In this document: in pieces, positions 38,827-48,042 of the stretch
Numbering within the stretch: position 1 is the stretch's first letter
How the letters are laid out: each line of letters opens with the position of its first letter
IMG/VR virus record: IMGVR_UViG_3300037247_000703
Coordinates: 36,331 to 100,330 of that record
Strand: one strand, 5' to 3'
Origin: a virus
DNA: 64,000 bases
Position numbers and translations under genes: made by a program
The notes under the pieces: generated by a model
What the model was told of the DNA's origin: nothing
What the model saw: the letters and a program-made list of their open reading frames with translations, nothing else
Databases searched by the model: none

Positions 38827-41043
38827 TTAGCCGCCTCCGGGTCCGGGCGGAATAACAATCGGCACTGGCGGGCCGGCTGTTGGATCAGGGAAATCTGGCG
38901 CTTGAACCAAGTAGGTCTGACCTGGAGAGAAATCGATGTCAACGGTGACGTCAACCGTTCGATCATCAACAGAGACCACACCCACACCGACCGGTGTGAC
39001 AGCCGGGAAGGTCTGCGGTGTAAACGTGTATAGCAGCGGATTGAGGGCGTCGTCGGGCGCGGTTGGATCAACTTGCTTGACCGGATCGTCGAATGTCAGC
39101 CGCACCACGCGAAGACTCTGCGCAACCGCGCTGGCGAATGCCGGAGGAATGAAATCGACAACCGTGAACGAATAGGTTTCGTCGAGCGCGTTCGCGCCAC
39201 CGGTTGTCTCTGTGATGACCTGCACGCCAACGAGTTGGTCGCTCGTGAAGTCGGCGTCCGGGTTGATGGTGATGCGCAGCGTATCGGGATCGGGATTGCT
39301 TGTGGATCCGCTGAAACCCGCCTGGAATACGCCACCGTCAAAGGCGAGCGTGCCGGCAATGAAGACTTGGGTCGCCGACGTGTCAATCCCGATGCCGGTC
39401 AAGTCGGCAATGTCAACGGAGACATCGAGATCCTCCGGCACGCGGATTTGTCCGTCGTCTGGATTGCGATTCAGCAGCACAAGCCCGCCGGGCTCCAGCA
39501 TCTGAATGTCGTCGAGGTAAACGGCGGGCAGTTCAACAAACGTCATTGGGCCAACCTGTGATACTGCTGCACTCGTAGATGTTCCGGCGGCAGAGGCCGC
39601 GCCTCGGGCAACAGATTGAATTATAGCAGTCGCTGTAGACATTCCGGCGGATGCGCCGACCGAGCCTGTCGCCGCAATAGCAGCCGCCGTAGATGCGCCA
39701 ATCGCCAACCCGTCTCCGTTAGCTGTGGCTTCCCCGATTGCCGCAGACGTTGCCGATCCGACGGCGGTGCCGGTCGATCGGGCTACGGATTCGCCGGCCG
39801 CTGCCGATGTTGATGTTGCCGCTGTTGACGCTTCGCTCTGAGCCGTGGATCGCCCTACAGCAGCCGCTGTAGAACTGGCAGTCGCTGCACCATCTCCGAC
39901 GGCCGTGGTCTGTCCAACCGCTGCAGAGGCCGCTGAACCGACAGCCGAGGCAACACCCTGAACTATGGATCGGCCTACTGCGGTTACCATGCTCGTGCCG
40001 GCGGAGTCGCCGATCGAACCCACTGCCGCCACAGCGGTCGCAGTAGACGTTCCCACCGACGCTCCTGCCGCTGTCGCCGTGGATTGACCGGTCGCCGTTG
40101 GGATGGCTACACCGGCAGCGGCTCCGTCACCTGTCGCTGTAGATTGACCGACTGCCGAAGAAGTTGCGGATCCCGCACTCGTTCCATCTCCGCGACCCGT
40201 AGCAAGCCCATCTCCGGCCGTCGAAGAAGTTCCTGCAGATGATCCGTCTCCGCGGAACGTGGCGGCCCCATCCCCGACTGCCGTAGACGCCCCGGCATCT
40301 GCACCAGCGGCACGAGCCGTTGCTCGCCCGACCGCCGATGACGTCGAAGTCCCCGCAGAGGTTCCGGGGCTGCGAGCCGTGGATTGGCCGGTCGCTGTTG
40401 CCGTGCTCGTGCCCGGGATTGTGCCATCGGTCGCAGCCGTGGATTGACCGATCGCCGACGTCGTGCTCGTGCCTGGAATAGTGCCGCTGGTTTCAGCGGT
40501 AGACGCTCCATCTCCTGTGGCCGTACTCGTGCCAGCGGAATCGCCGACACCTTGGGCCAGTCCCGACGAGTAGGTGACATTCCATTCAACAGCGCCGACA
40601 TCGACCGCAGCACGAACAGTCGGACTGCCGCCGGTCTTCGTGCCAAAAACTTTGAGTTCGACTAATGAACCGTCTGCCGTGGCTAGCTCGTTCGCATTCC
40701 AGACGAATTCAAAAACCTGCCCCGAGTCCGACGTAACATTCCGGTTGGTGCCGGCTCGGACCAGCGCGCCGTTCTCCCATAGCTCAGCGCGCGTCGTCGG
40801 CATCCCTGTGCCGCTGTTCGCGGTACGACGAACTTGCCAACGAAAACCCTGAAGATCGGTCCCGATAGTTGGATCGCCAGAAGGCGTCGGAAACGAAGTA
40901 CGAACATCCGTGTTGGTGTTGTTGTCGGTCGCGACCATCCAGTTCGCATCGGGCGAATCTGGATCGTCGTCGATGTCGGTAACTCCCCCCGACAGCCCTG
41001 TCGAGGAAAGTACCGCATCTGGCGCCTGTCGTTCGGTTGCCAA
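38827..41043 (-). CDS. Fibre-like protein with 20-residue repeats
   Basis: A 738-residue protein from a TTG with AGGGG upstream. An N-terminal domain of about 165 residues looks like a beta-sandwich. Residues 165-500 contain about 16 copies of a 20-residue unit, consensus GTSTATAVGQSTATGDGASA, with two shorter copies. C-terminal beta domains follow, ending in a Pro/Gly-rich tail. The regular Ala/Gly/Ser/Thr repeat resembles beta-roll or trimeric stalk repeats of surface fibres. It is probably a fibre shaft. Confidence 0.65.
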   Translation of the reverse strand: MATERQAPDAVLSSTGLSGGVTDIDDDPDSPDANWMVATDNNTNTDVRTSFPTPSGDPTIGTDLQGFRWQVRRTANSGTGMPTTRAELWENGALVRAGTNRNVTSDSGQVFEFVWNANELATADGSLVELKVFGTKTGGSPTVRAAVDVGAVEWNVTYSSGLAQGVGDSAGTSTATGDGASTAETSGTIPGTSTTSAIGQSTAATDGTIPGTSTATATGQSTARSPGTSAGTSTSSAVGRATARAAGADAGASTAVGDGAATFRGDGSSAGTSSTAGDGLATGRGDGTSAGSATSSAVGQSTATGDGAAAGVAIPTATGQSTATAAGASVGTSTATAVAAVGSIGDSAGTSMVTAVGRSIVQGVASAVGSAASAAVGQTTAVGDGAATASSTAAAVGRSTAQSEASTAATSTSAAAGESVARSTGTAVGSATSAAIGEATANGDGLAIGASTAAAIAATGSVGASAGMSTATAIIQSVARGAASAAGTSTSAAVSQVGPMTFVELPAVYLDDIQMLEPGGLVLLNRNPDDGQIRVPEDLDVSVDIADLTGIGIDTSATQVFIAGTLAFDGGVFQAGFSGSTSNPDPDTLRITINPDADFTSDQLVGVQVITETTGGANALDETYSFTVVDFIPPAFASAVAQSLRVVRLTFDDPVKQVDPTAPDDALNPLLYTFTPQTFPAVTPVGVGVVSVDDRTVDVTVDIDFSPGQTYLVQAPDFPDPTAGPPVPIVIPPGPGGG

Positions 41044-41062
41044 CTAACAACCCCTGCGCGGG

Positions 41063-41497
41063 CTAGTCTTCGGTGATCGCTGTCGCGGTCGTCAGCTCTG
41101 GCGTGACGCCATCACCTGTGACGATGTTCGGAGTGACCGTGCCGGAGTAGAGCAATTTGCCCGCACCGGAAGAGTCGGTTCCGACACCAAAATAGGTGAC
41201 CGTTTCACCGCCAGCGGTTCCGGGCGGGAACGTGACCGCCGCCGCCGGGCTCACCGAGCTGCCCGTCACGGTGAAGCCGGCTGTACGACTGACGGCGACT
41301 CGGGCATAGCCGGCGTAAGCGGCTTCGCTCGTCGTCTGATCGCCCGCCTCACCGGGGTCGGCCGAGTGAAGCGAGAAGTAGAGGCTTCCGTCTGCCAAGC
41401 TTCCTCGCAGACCGCCGGCATCACCTACGAGAGTGAAGTCGACGTTGTCGAACAGCAGGTCGAGTAGACCGTTTTCCCAGGTGTCGCTTTTGGACAT
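41063..41497 (-). CDS. Conserved phage structural protein (144 aa)
   Basis: The segment SLADGSLYFSLHSADPG, then TTSEAAYAGYARVAVSRT, is a pattern I know from many phage and prophage structural genes near tail fibres, without a known function. The rest is strand-rich with Gly/Ser/Thr. It is probably a fibre-associated domain. Confidence 0.65.
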   Translation of the reverse strand: MSKSDTWENGLLDLLFDNVDFTLVGDAGGLRGSLADGSLYFSLHSADPGEAGDQTTSEAAYAGYARVAVSRTAGFTVTGSSVSPAAAVTFPPGTAGGETVTYFGVGTDSSGAGKLLYSGTVTPNIVTGDGVTPELTTATAITED

Positions 41498-41500
41498 GAT

Positions 41501-41797
41501 TCATTCCTTGTTGGTAAAGTGTTCGATGGCGTAGGCCATCGTGAGGATGTCGAGGGCTTGCTCCGTATGGGGCAACTGTCCCATCACGGCGATCACGCGC
41601 CGAGCACAGACGAGAGCGCGCTCCACGGATTCCGGTTTCAGCACGACCGGACCAACGCTCTCGAATTCGGGGAAGTGTAGACCCGGAGGCTTGGGCAGCG
41701 GCACGATGACCTCGCGCTTTTTGGAGCGACCTAGGCGGATGTCTTTCGCCTTGATGGGATCGATGCTGGCTTGAACAGTCTTGCCCTCTTCGCTCAT
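41501..41797 (-). CDS. Hypothetical late protein (98 aa)
   Basis: ATG 41797 has AGGAGAG just upstream; an ATG at 41830 overlapping the previous stop is an alternative that adds 11 residues. A basic, Pro-rich N-terminal half and a helical C-terminal half. No family is recognised. Confidence 0.6.
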   Translation of the reverse strand: MSEEGKTVQASIDPIKAKDIRLGRSKKREVIVPLPKPPGLHFPEFESVGPVVLKPESVERALVCARRVIAVMGQLPHTEQALDILTMAYAIEHFTNKE

Positions 41798-41826
41798 TCG
41801 CTTCTCTCCTGTCCGATAAGCATCCA

Positions 41827-42273
41827 TCATGACCTCAACTCCAGCCGGAAGGCTAGTGCGTGAACGCCTGAAAGCTGCGAGACGTTCGCCGCTATCTTCT
41901 GATCGATCTCCTCGCCGTCCCTCAGCGTACGTGATACCCGCTCTGAACCGTCGATGCGTAGCGAGAACTTCCAAGAGTGACCGACCGGCAACGCAGTTGC
42001 CCCACGCATCCGCACAGACACCTCCACGATCTCGATCGTGTCGAAGTCGCCGCTCTGTTCGACCTGTACGAAGTCGCCGATGTCCACGTTCTGTTCAAGT
42101 GCGGCGAGATCGCGGCCGAGACAGAAAACCCAGTCGCCGTCGACCGGATCAAAATTGACTGGAACAATGCGGCCCTGGGTTGTGCCTAGTCCTCGCGTCC
42201 ACGCATTGAGGCCTGGGGCCGGAGCGCCTCCGCCACCAAACCCGCCGTGCCCATATCCGCCTGTCCCGAACAT
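41827..42273 (-). CDS. Structural protein (148 aa), Gly-rich start
   Basis: ATG 42273. A Gly/His-rich N-terminus (FGTGGYGHGGFGGGG) is followed by strand-rich sequence with ALPVGHSWKFSLRIDG. The context suggests a fibre or baseplate accessory. No family is recognised. Confidence 0.6.
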   Translation of the reverse strand: MFGTGGYGHGGFGGGGAPAPGLNAWTRGLGTTQGRIVPVNFDPVDGDWVFCLGRDLAALEQNVDIGDFVQVEQSGDFDTIEIVEVSVRMRGATALPVGHSWKFSLRIDGSERVSRTLRDGEEIDQKIAANVSQLSGVHALAFRLELRS

Positions 42274-42295
42274 GGCTATCCGCAGGCGCCGCGCA

Positions 42296-43702
42296 CTAGA
42301 TTGCTGCCTCCTGCACCAAGAGCGAGGCATGCTCGCTGTCGGCCGCAGCCACTGGCCGGACTTGCGCCGTGTCGCCGGTAGTCCGCCACTGAATCTTGAC
42401 GATTCGCGCGCCCGCCGGGACGGCCAACGCCCGAAAGATCAGGGCGGCGGATTCGACGTTACCCGCACCCGACGTGCTTACGGAGGTCGCGCGCTTGACC
42501 ACGCCATCGACGACGAGGCGGAAATCGATCTCCTGCGCCGTCGCCGTCAAGGTGCTCACGGCGACGGAGAAAAAGCAGTCAAGCAAGGTCAGGCCGGACT
42601 TGGTGATCGTGGTGCTAAACAAATCGACGAACACAGCCGATACCGTAGTAGTGTCGGCGGTGACTTCGACGAATGCCCGCTGAAATTGCAACGCAAGCCC
42701 GTCGATGACGAGAAATATGTCCCCATCCGCGGCACCGACCTTCGCTACCCAGCCGATGTTTTGCATTTCGCCGGTAAACGGCGTCGTCTCCGGGGGCGGT
42801 CTGATCAGTGCCCCGGCGTTGCCGAGCACAAGCTGATCACTCAGGGCAAACGCTGAGGTGTCCAGGCCGGACAGCGCGCCGGCGACGAGTGCCGAGCCGT
42901 TCGTATTGTTCGGCAGGTCGGCGAGTAGCAGGCCGACCGCGGGCCGGAGCGCGGCATCGTCCTTGTCAGCGAGCGAGATCAGCGACATGTCCTCGGGTAC
43001 GCTGAAGCCCGTCACGGTGACCGCATCTCCCCTACTGAGCGTTCCGCCCGTCTCATTGCGAACCGACACGACCACGCCCGCGGGCGTGATCCAGAGCGGA
43101 GGCAGCCCAGCCCCCTGCGTGATCAGCTGCTGGTTGGCGGCACCGGGCGCAAGACGGGTGACGCGCCCCGTGGCGTCAGCGTACCAGATGCTACCCTCTG
43201 CTGCGCCGTCAAGCTGACCGAGATCAGTTTTCTGGTTAGTGGTCGGAATGTTCGCTTGTGTCGCAGCTGAAATGGCGGCAGCGATGACCGCGTTCGTCGC
43301 CGGAGCCCAACCATCCGACCCGAACTGAATCGTCTCACCAGCTGCGATTGGACGGAAGCCGTTAGGTAACTTCGACGCTGCGCCGCCTTGTCCCGAGAAA
43401 AAGAAATCCTGACCGCCAAGCACGGCAAGAACACCACTGTTCGTACCGTCGGCGATGACTTCGACGAGATAAGTGCCGTCGACGTCCATCGTGAATTGCG
43501 CCTGATTCGCACCAGGGCCTGCCGAAATGACAGCAGCCGACCCTACGGGTCTAGCACGCAAAATAACCGAGAACGTTGTCGGCGCAGGGTTCGCCGTATC
43601 GATAACGGTGATGACTTCCGGCGCAACGAAATCGTCGCGTGAGTCGCCGGGCGTACCCGCGCCGGAAACTGAGCCATCGAGCTGAATGATCGGTGTCGCC
43701 AT
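42296..43702 (-). CDS. Putative tail fibre protein (468 aa)
   Basis: A 468-residue, strand-rich, Gly/Ala/Thr-rich protein beginning with a segment typical of fibre tips (MATPIIQLDGSVSGAG). No catalytic motif is seen. The location in the fibre cluster supports the call. Confidence 0.6.
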   Translation of the reverse strand: MATPIIQLDGSVSGAGTPGDSRDDFVAPEVITVIDTANPAPTTFSVILRARPVGSAAVISAGPGANQAQFTMDVDGTYLVEVIADGTNSGVLAVLGGQDFFFSGQGGAASKLPNGFRPIAAGETIQFGSDGWAPATNAVIAAAISAATQANIPTTNQKTDLGQLDGAAEGSIWYADATGRVTRLAPGAANQQLITQGAGLPPLWITPAGVVVSVRNETGGTLSRGDAVTVTGFSVPEDMSLISLADKDDAALRPAVGLLLADLPNNTNGSALVAGALSGLDTSAFALSDQLVLGNAGALIRPPPETTPFTGEMQNIGWVAKVGAADGDIFLVIDGLALQFQRAFVEVTADTTTVSAVFVDLFSTTITKSGLTLLDCFFSVAVSTLTATAQEIDFRLVVDGVVKRATSVSTSGAGNVESAALIFRALAVPAGARIVKIQWRTTGDTAQVRPVAAADSEHASLLVQEAAI

Positions 43703-43715
43703 CAGTTACCCCCGA

Positions 43716-44435
43716 TCAAAGTTGACGCGCAATTTCCAGATGATCAAAAGCGCCGCGCCGCGCGGTGTCTTCGACGCGGAAGGCGAACCCGACGCGACCA
43801 TCTTCGAACGGCTGCGAACCGGAGTTGATGCCGAGCGCGTCGTCGAGGAATGCGCGGCCGGAGCCCGGATCTAGATCATCCATACCCGGGACTGTAGCGA
43901 AAACCGGAGCGCCCACCGGATTCGAATCAAGATCGTTGCGAAATACGTTGAGCACGACGTCGCCGTTGAGATTCACCACCATGTCGAGCCGTAGGTGAAG
44001 CCACGTGTCGTTATTGAAGGGCTCCGTGCCGATAGCGAGGACGCCGTCGACACCAATCGTCTCGGGCAAGCCCTCGTTGATAGCGCCCTTGCGCAGCACG
44101 ATATGGTGCGGGTCGGCATCGCCGAGGCCGAGCAAATAGCCGAGGTCGGACACGTCGGGACCTTGAAGGCCAATGAAGAGGAACGGAGCGAACTTGGTAG
44201 CGCCGGCCGAGGGGTGTCGTTTGATCGCACCCTGGATACGACCACCTTTCGCCATCGGCGCGAAGTTGGTTTGGTTCGTGAACAGCCCGGCTGCCCCGTC
44301 GACGACGGCGAGAGAGTTGAAGCCGAAGACGAAACTCCCGCCCCCGTTCGGCCGGTCGATGCCCGCCGTTGCGCCGCGGTCAAGCTGCCCGGTCGCAAGG
44401 CTGTTAGCAAGGACGGTCCAGTCGGTTTCGCTCAT
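43716..44435 (-). CDS. Lectin-like (concanavalin-fold) structural protein
   Basis: A 239-residue protein with the pattern of a laminin-G/concanavalin jelly roll: SFVFGFNSLAVVDG, FAPFLFIGLQG, TWLHLRLDMVVNLNGDVVLN, GRVGFAFRVEDTARRGAFDH. Such domains bind carbohydrate and occur in phage fibres. It may take part in attachment to host surface sugars. This is inference from the sequence pattern. Confidence 0.6.
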   Translation of the reverse strand: MSETDWTVLANSLATGQLDRGATAGIDRPNGGGSFVFGFNSLAVVDGAAGLFTNQTNFAPMAKGGRIQGAIKRHPSAGATKFAPFLFIGLQGPDVSDLGYLLGLGDADPHHIVLRKGAINEGLPETIGVDGVLAIGTEPFNNDTWLHLRLDMVVNLNGDVVLNVFRNDLDSNPVGAPVFATVPGMDDLDPGSGRAFLDDALGINSGSQPFEDGRVGFAFRVEDTARRGAFDHLEIARQL

Positions 44436-44446
44436 GCTGTTCTCTC

Positions 44447-45235
44447 CTAGAAGGTGTCCATCAAAGTCCAGGTTCCGCTGAAGGTCTCTTCCCTCGCGGC
44501 GCCAGCATCATACAGCGCTGTCTTGATTGTACTGACTTGAACGTTCGGGGTCGCGACTTCGTCCACGACAACGGCGACAGTCATAACGAGAGCGGTGACA
44601 CTTACGGGGGTGTGGATCCCATCGTTCAGGATCGAGTCGAAGACGTCGACCCCCGGTGCACCTTCAAAGCCGTCAGTGATCCAGCTACCGACGATACGCG
44701 TGATCGTGTCCGCCGTCTCCTCGAAGGTGAGGGTGCCGATGAACTCGGCGTGAGCGAAAGTACGGACATCGATGTCCCAGGATTGCTCGAAATCCTCGGC
44801 GCCGCCAATACCACCAAACGCGGCGGACGTGATCGCGCCAAGCACGAACTCGAAGTTCTCGTTGCTAAGCCACTCCTCTTCGAAGTCCTCGATGTCCTGC
44901 GGGGTCGAGTCGTACATCGCAACATCGATCCCGCTGAGGACGAACCCGAAGTTCTCGTTGCTGAGCCAACCCTCTTCGTAATCTTCGCCCCTCTCCGGCG
45001 CGATGGCGAGATCGTAGAACGCGTCCTCCGTGAGGCCGAGAGCGAAGACGAAATCCTCGTTGCTGAGCCAGCCGTCTTCGTAGTCCTCTTCTGGCCGACG
45101 ACGCACGCTCAAGCTCGACGGACCATAACTCGCAAGCTCCTCCGCACTCGCGAGCTGCGTCTGGATCCACTCCGCAGCTTCACCGGGCTCAAGACCGGCG
45201 ATCTCGAAGCTCAGATTCTGGAAGGTGTGCGCCAC
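44447..45235 (-). CDS. Late protein with three EDY(E/D)xxWLSNE repeats
   Basis: A 262-residue protein with GTG start. Residues 50-150 contain three copies of a unit of about 32-36 residues, each with ED(Y/F)E(D/E)xWLSNE(D/N)F, plus a fourth partial copy (EDFEQSW). The C-terminal half is strand-rich. Position between gpJ and a lectin-like gene suggests a baseplate/fibre adaptor. No family is recognised. Confidence 0.6.
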   Translation of the reverse strand: MAHTFQNLSFEIAGLEPGEAAEWIQTQLASAEELASYGPSSLSVRRRPEEDYEDGWLSNEDFVFALGLTEDAFYDLAIAPERGEDYEEGWLSNENFGFVLSGIDVAMYDSTPQDIEDFEEEWLSNENFEFVLGAITSAAFGGIGGAEDFEQSWDIDVRTFAHAEFIGTLTFEETADTITRIVGSWITDGFEGAPGVDVFDSILNDGIHTPVSVTALVMTVAVVVDEVATPNVQVSTIKTALYDAGAAREETFSGTWTLMDTF

Positions 45236-46747
45236 CTAGAACGAGCCTCCGGTGTCACCGTCAATCAGAGTGAGCGTCCCGAGTATCGGAAATTGCTTGT
45301 TCTGAATTGTGAGATCGTCGTCTTGACCGTTGAGTGTCAGGTCGTTGTTCTGATCGCCGATCTTGCGAACGCCGTCGGCCCGTCGCACGACGCCCAAGAT
45401 GTCTGACCATGCGATTTCTCCGGCCGGGTTGCCGTCGACATCCTTGAAATTGAAGCCGAAGTCGACGTTCGTATTCTCGGAACCATCGGGATTATCGAGC
45501 GCGAATACTATTGTGAGCGCGGCGAGAATATTCGCGCGAACTGTGGCTTGCGCGAAGCCGGCTTTCTTGAACACGCGGGCGAAGACGTTGACGGTGAGAA
45601 AAACCGGATCGACGACAGCAACGGCGAACGTGGTCGTGTTCGGAAACTCGACCGTCACCTGATTGAGCACAGCATCCTTGATCGCCTGTGACGGCACACC
45701 GCCGCCGGCTGGGATAATGAACAGCTTGCCGGCATTCTCGTCGATCTCGATGTCTTCGTTCGATGTGAGCATCAACGCACGCGAGACAGTCGCCAACCGC
45801 TTCGCGTTGATCTCGTAGTCTTCGCGAGCCACCGTGCGATTTAGAGCGCGTAGTGATACCGGAGCAAGTTGGCGGATCTGCTCGACGCCCTGCCGATCGA
45901 CACCGCCCGACGCCTTCAGGGGATTCGTGATGCTCACTTGTACCGGATTCGCTAGATCGTCTGTGAACGCCCCCTCGATGACAGCGATATTCGTGGCCTC
46001 GACGTTGCCAATCGAGCCGCCGCCGACCTTGTAGTCGACATCGATCGCGCCTGCCGGAATCGAGCCGTTGACACCATTGCCGAATCGGATCGTCGCGCGG
46101 TCGTTCTGATCAACCACGATCACGAAGTTCCGATCGCCCGCCGCCGAATCGAGGAAGTTGTCGACTTCGGTGTAGACACCGTCGGCCGCGACGATCGCAA
46201 CCGAATCGTCAATGAACGGGATGCGCTCAAGCTCGAACTCTTGATTTGGTAGCGCCGCCGATTGGAATTGCTCTTGTACGGTCTCGGAGTTCTCGACCGT
46301 GACGATTACTTCAGGCGGATCAGTCAACGCCGGAATCAATGCGACCGCGAGTAATTCAAACTCGACCGGATCGGTAACCTGTTGCGTGCGAACCTTCTGG
46401 CCGATCGGAAGCGAGAAATTGCCGACCGGAGGTTCGGCGAGCGATATGGTGACGTCGGCAGTCGCCGCCGCGTTGCCAGACGCCTCGAACGAGATCAGCT
46501 TGGAGAGCGCGATCAGGTTCTTGCGTTGAGTCGCGACCGTGATACGCGACTCCTTTGCCTGATTGTCTTGGTAGAACGTGAGTATGTCGCCAATGAAGGC
46601 GTACATTTCCATCAGAATCACGCCGAAGTTCGCAACTTGAAAGTCGGTCCAGTCTGCGAAGACCGATCGAATGAGTTGCTCTAGCCGATTGCGCAGGCTG
46701 TCAAAGTCGCGATCGGTGTAGTCGATATTTTCGGGGAGAACCGCCAT
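45236..46747 (-). CDS. Baseplate J-like protein
   Basis: A 503-residue protein of the Baseplate_J family: NIDYTDRDFDSLRNRL at the start, NFGVILMEMYAFIGD, IRFGNGVNGSIPAGAID, and the late SLRALNRTVAREDYE. It forms the wedge rim of contractile-tail baseplates (P2 gpJ, T4 gp6). Its place after the gp25-like gene fits. Confidence 0.88.
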   Translation of the reverse strand: MAVLPENIDYTDRDFDSLRNRLEQLIRSVFADWTDFQVANFGVILMEMYAFIGDILTFYQDNQAKESRITVATQRKNLIALSKLISFEASGNAAATADVTISLAEPPVGNFSLPIGQKVRTQQVTDPVEFELLAVALIPALTDPPEVIVTVENSETVQEQFQSAALPNQEFELERIPFIDDSVAIVAADGVYTEVDNFLDSAAGDRNFVIVVDQNDRATIRFGNGVNGSIPAGAIDVDYKVGGGSIGNVEATNIAVIEGAFTDDLANPVQVSITNPLKASGGVDRQGVEQIRQLAPVSLRALNRTVAREDYEINAKRLATVSRALMLTSNEDIEIDENAGKLFIIPAGGGVPSQAIKDAVLNQVTVEFPNTTTFAVAVVDPVFLTVNVFARVFKKAGFAQATVRANILAALTIVFALDNPDGSENTNVDFGFNFKDVDGNPAGEIAWSDILGVVRRADGVRKIGDQNNDLTLNGQDDDLTIQNKQFPILGTLTLIDGDTGGSF

Positions 46748-46762
46748 GTCGTCGCCAGTATC

Positions 46763-47173
46763 TCAGATCACGATCGAGGCTTCCAGATCCGGGAAGACCA
46801 CGCTACCTGTGTTCAGGTCGATGAAGTTGAACCGGACGTTTAGTATTAGCTTCGTATCCTTGCGCTCGACTCTGACATCGGTGATCTTGACCCGTGGTTC
46901 CCAGCGCTGGATCGCCTCAACGACATGGATGCGCGCGAGATTTTGCAGCGTTTCGTTTTGCGGCTGATGCTTGAGCAGATGAATCGCCGACCCGAAATTC
47001 GGTCGCCACGGAACTTCACCTTGCGCGATCTCGGTTGCCGCCACCGTGCCGAGAATTTGGCTGACCGCCGACTTGATCAGCTTCGGTCCAAACTCGTTTT
47101 GGAAGTCGCTCGTGCGGTTCCGTCGGAACGGATGGATCAGTCCACGCCCAAACTGGTTGATCAACGCGACCAT
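46763..47173 (-). CDS. Baseplate wedge protein, gp25/gpW-like
   Basis: A 136-residue protein with GLIHPFRRNRTSDF, LGTVAATEIAQGEVPWRPNF and a C-terminal RWEPRVKITDVRVERKD, the GPW_gp25 family pattern. The protein nucleates sheath polymerisation and joins hub and wedge. It sits upstream of gpJ. Confidence 0.85.
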   Translation of the reverse strand: MVALINQFGRGLIHPFRRNRTSDFQNEFGPKLIKSAVSQILGTVAATEIAQGEVPWRPNFGSAIHLLKHQPQNETLQNLARIHVVEAIQRWEPRVKITDVRVERKDTKLILNVRFNFIDLNTGSVVFPDLEASIVI

Positions 47174-47382
47174 TAGCTGATCCCTCCGACGCCTGTGCCG
47201 CTCTGCGCAGTGGCGGTGCCCGTGGTCGCGACAATCGTATTGACGACGCCGGCCGAGATGAAGTGATCGATAATCGCCTGTGCCATCTTACGAAAGACCT
47301 CATCAGAATTGTTAATCGGGTCTGCAACACTTTGTACCGCAGTCTTGAGTGCGGGTCCGAGTACGGTTGCGTTCAATGCCAT
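47173..47382 (-). CDS. Small baseplate-region protein (69 aa)
   Basis: The product is Ala/Thr/Gly-rich, with a helical middle (EVFRKMAQAIIDHFISAG). It ends by TAATG overlap with the gp25-like gene. Small genes are often found here in contractile phages; the function is unknown. Confidence 0.62.
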   Translation of the reverse strand: MALNATVLGPALKTAVQSVADPINNSDEVFRKMAQAIIDHFISAGVVNTIVATTGTATAQSGTGVGGIS

Positions 47383-47391
47383 GCAGCCCTC

Positions 47392-48042
47392 CTATAACTT
47401 CTTCGCGAAGACTCGAACCGAAGCGCCTCCGAGTTGACCGTGCGTTTTTGCCGTAAAGGGATCAACCGCGCTGGCGAGAACGACGCCTTCGCCTGCGATC
47501 GGATCTTGATTCAAGTTGTCGCCGCCGAGAAACAGCTTCGGCGCATCCACGACGACGAGCTTGCTGTGCTTGATCGTGGTCTTGTCCGGCGACATGATCA
47601 CAGTATCGCCCGTCTCCTTGTCGAGCACCGCGAACCGCTCTTTGCCACTGCGATGGTCGAAGATCAGTTGATAGCGTTCGGTTTCGTAGCCCTTAATCTT
47701 GACGCGATCCGACTTCGAAAGCCCACTCTCGTGCAGCGGCGTTTCATGCGCGCCATCGACGATCCCCCAATGACCGGAAGCGAAGAACAGCCGGTCGACG
47801 TCGCCGCGAAAGAACCACACGTCAACATCCGCGCCGATATCAGGCGGGTCAAACCATCCACGTTGCGCCTTGCCGCCGCCTTGTGTTCCGACCGGGAATG
47901 CCCACGCGCTCGCGGGCTCAATGATGCTGGGCACCCTGATGCGCACGCGGCCGAGCAGCTCGGGATCTTCATTGTCGATCACGGTGCCGGTGTAGAAGCC
48001 GACGTAGTGCAATTCCTCGGTATTGTCGAATTCAGTCGCCAT
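47392..48042 (-). CDS. Baseplate spike protein, gpV/gp5-like
   Basis: A 216-residue protein. HYVGFYTGTVIDNEDPELLGRVRIRVP and PDIGADVDVWFFRGD match the OB-fold at the start of gpV/gp5-type baseplate spikes, and the later GKERFAVLDKETGD and KTTIKHSKLV fit the start of a beta-helix. It pierces the outer membrane on sheath contraction. Confidence 0.82.
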   Translation of the reverse strand: MATEFDNTEELHYVGFYTGTVIDNEDPELLGRVRIRVPSIIEPASAWAFPVGTQGGGKAQRGWFDPPDIGADVDVWFFRGDVDRLFFASGHWGIVDGAHETPLHESGLSKSDRVKIKGYETERYQLIFDHRSGKERFAVLDKETGDTVIMSPDKTTIKHSKLVVVDAPKLFLGGDNLNQDPIAGEGVVLASAVDPFTAKTHGQLGGASVRVFAKKL

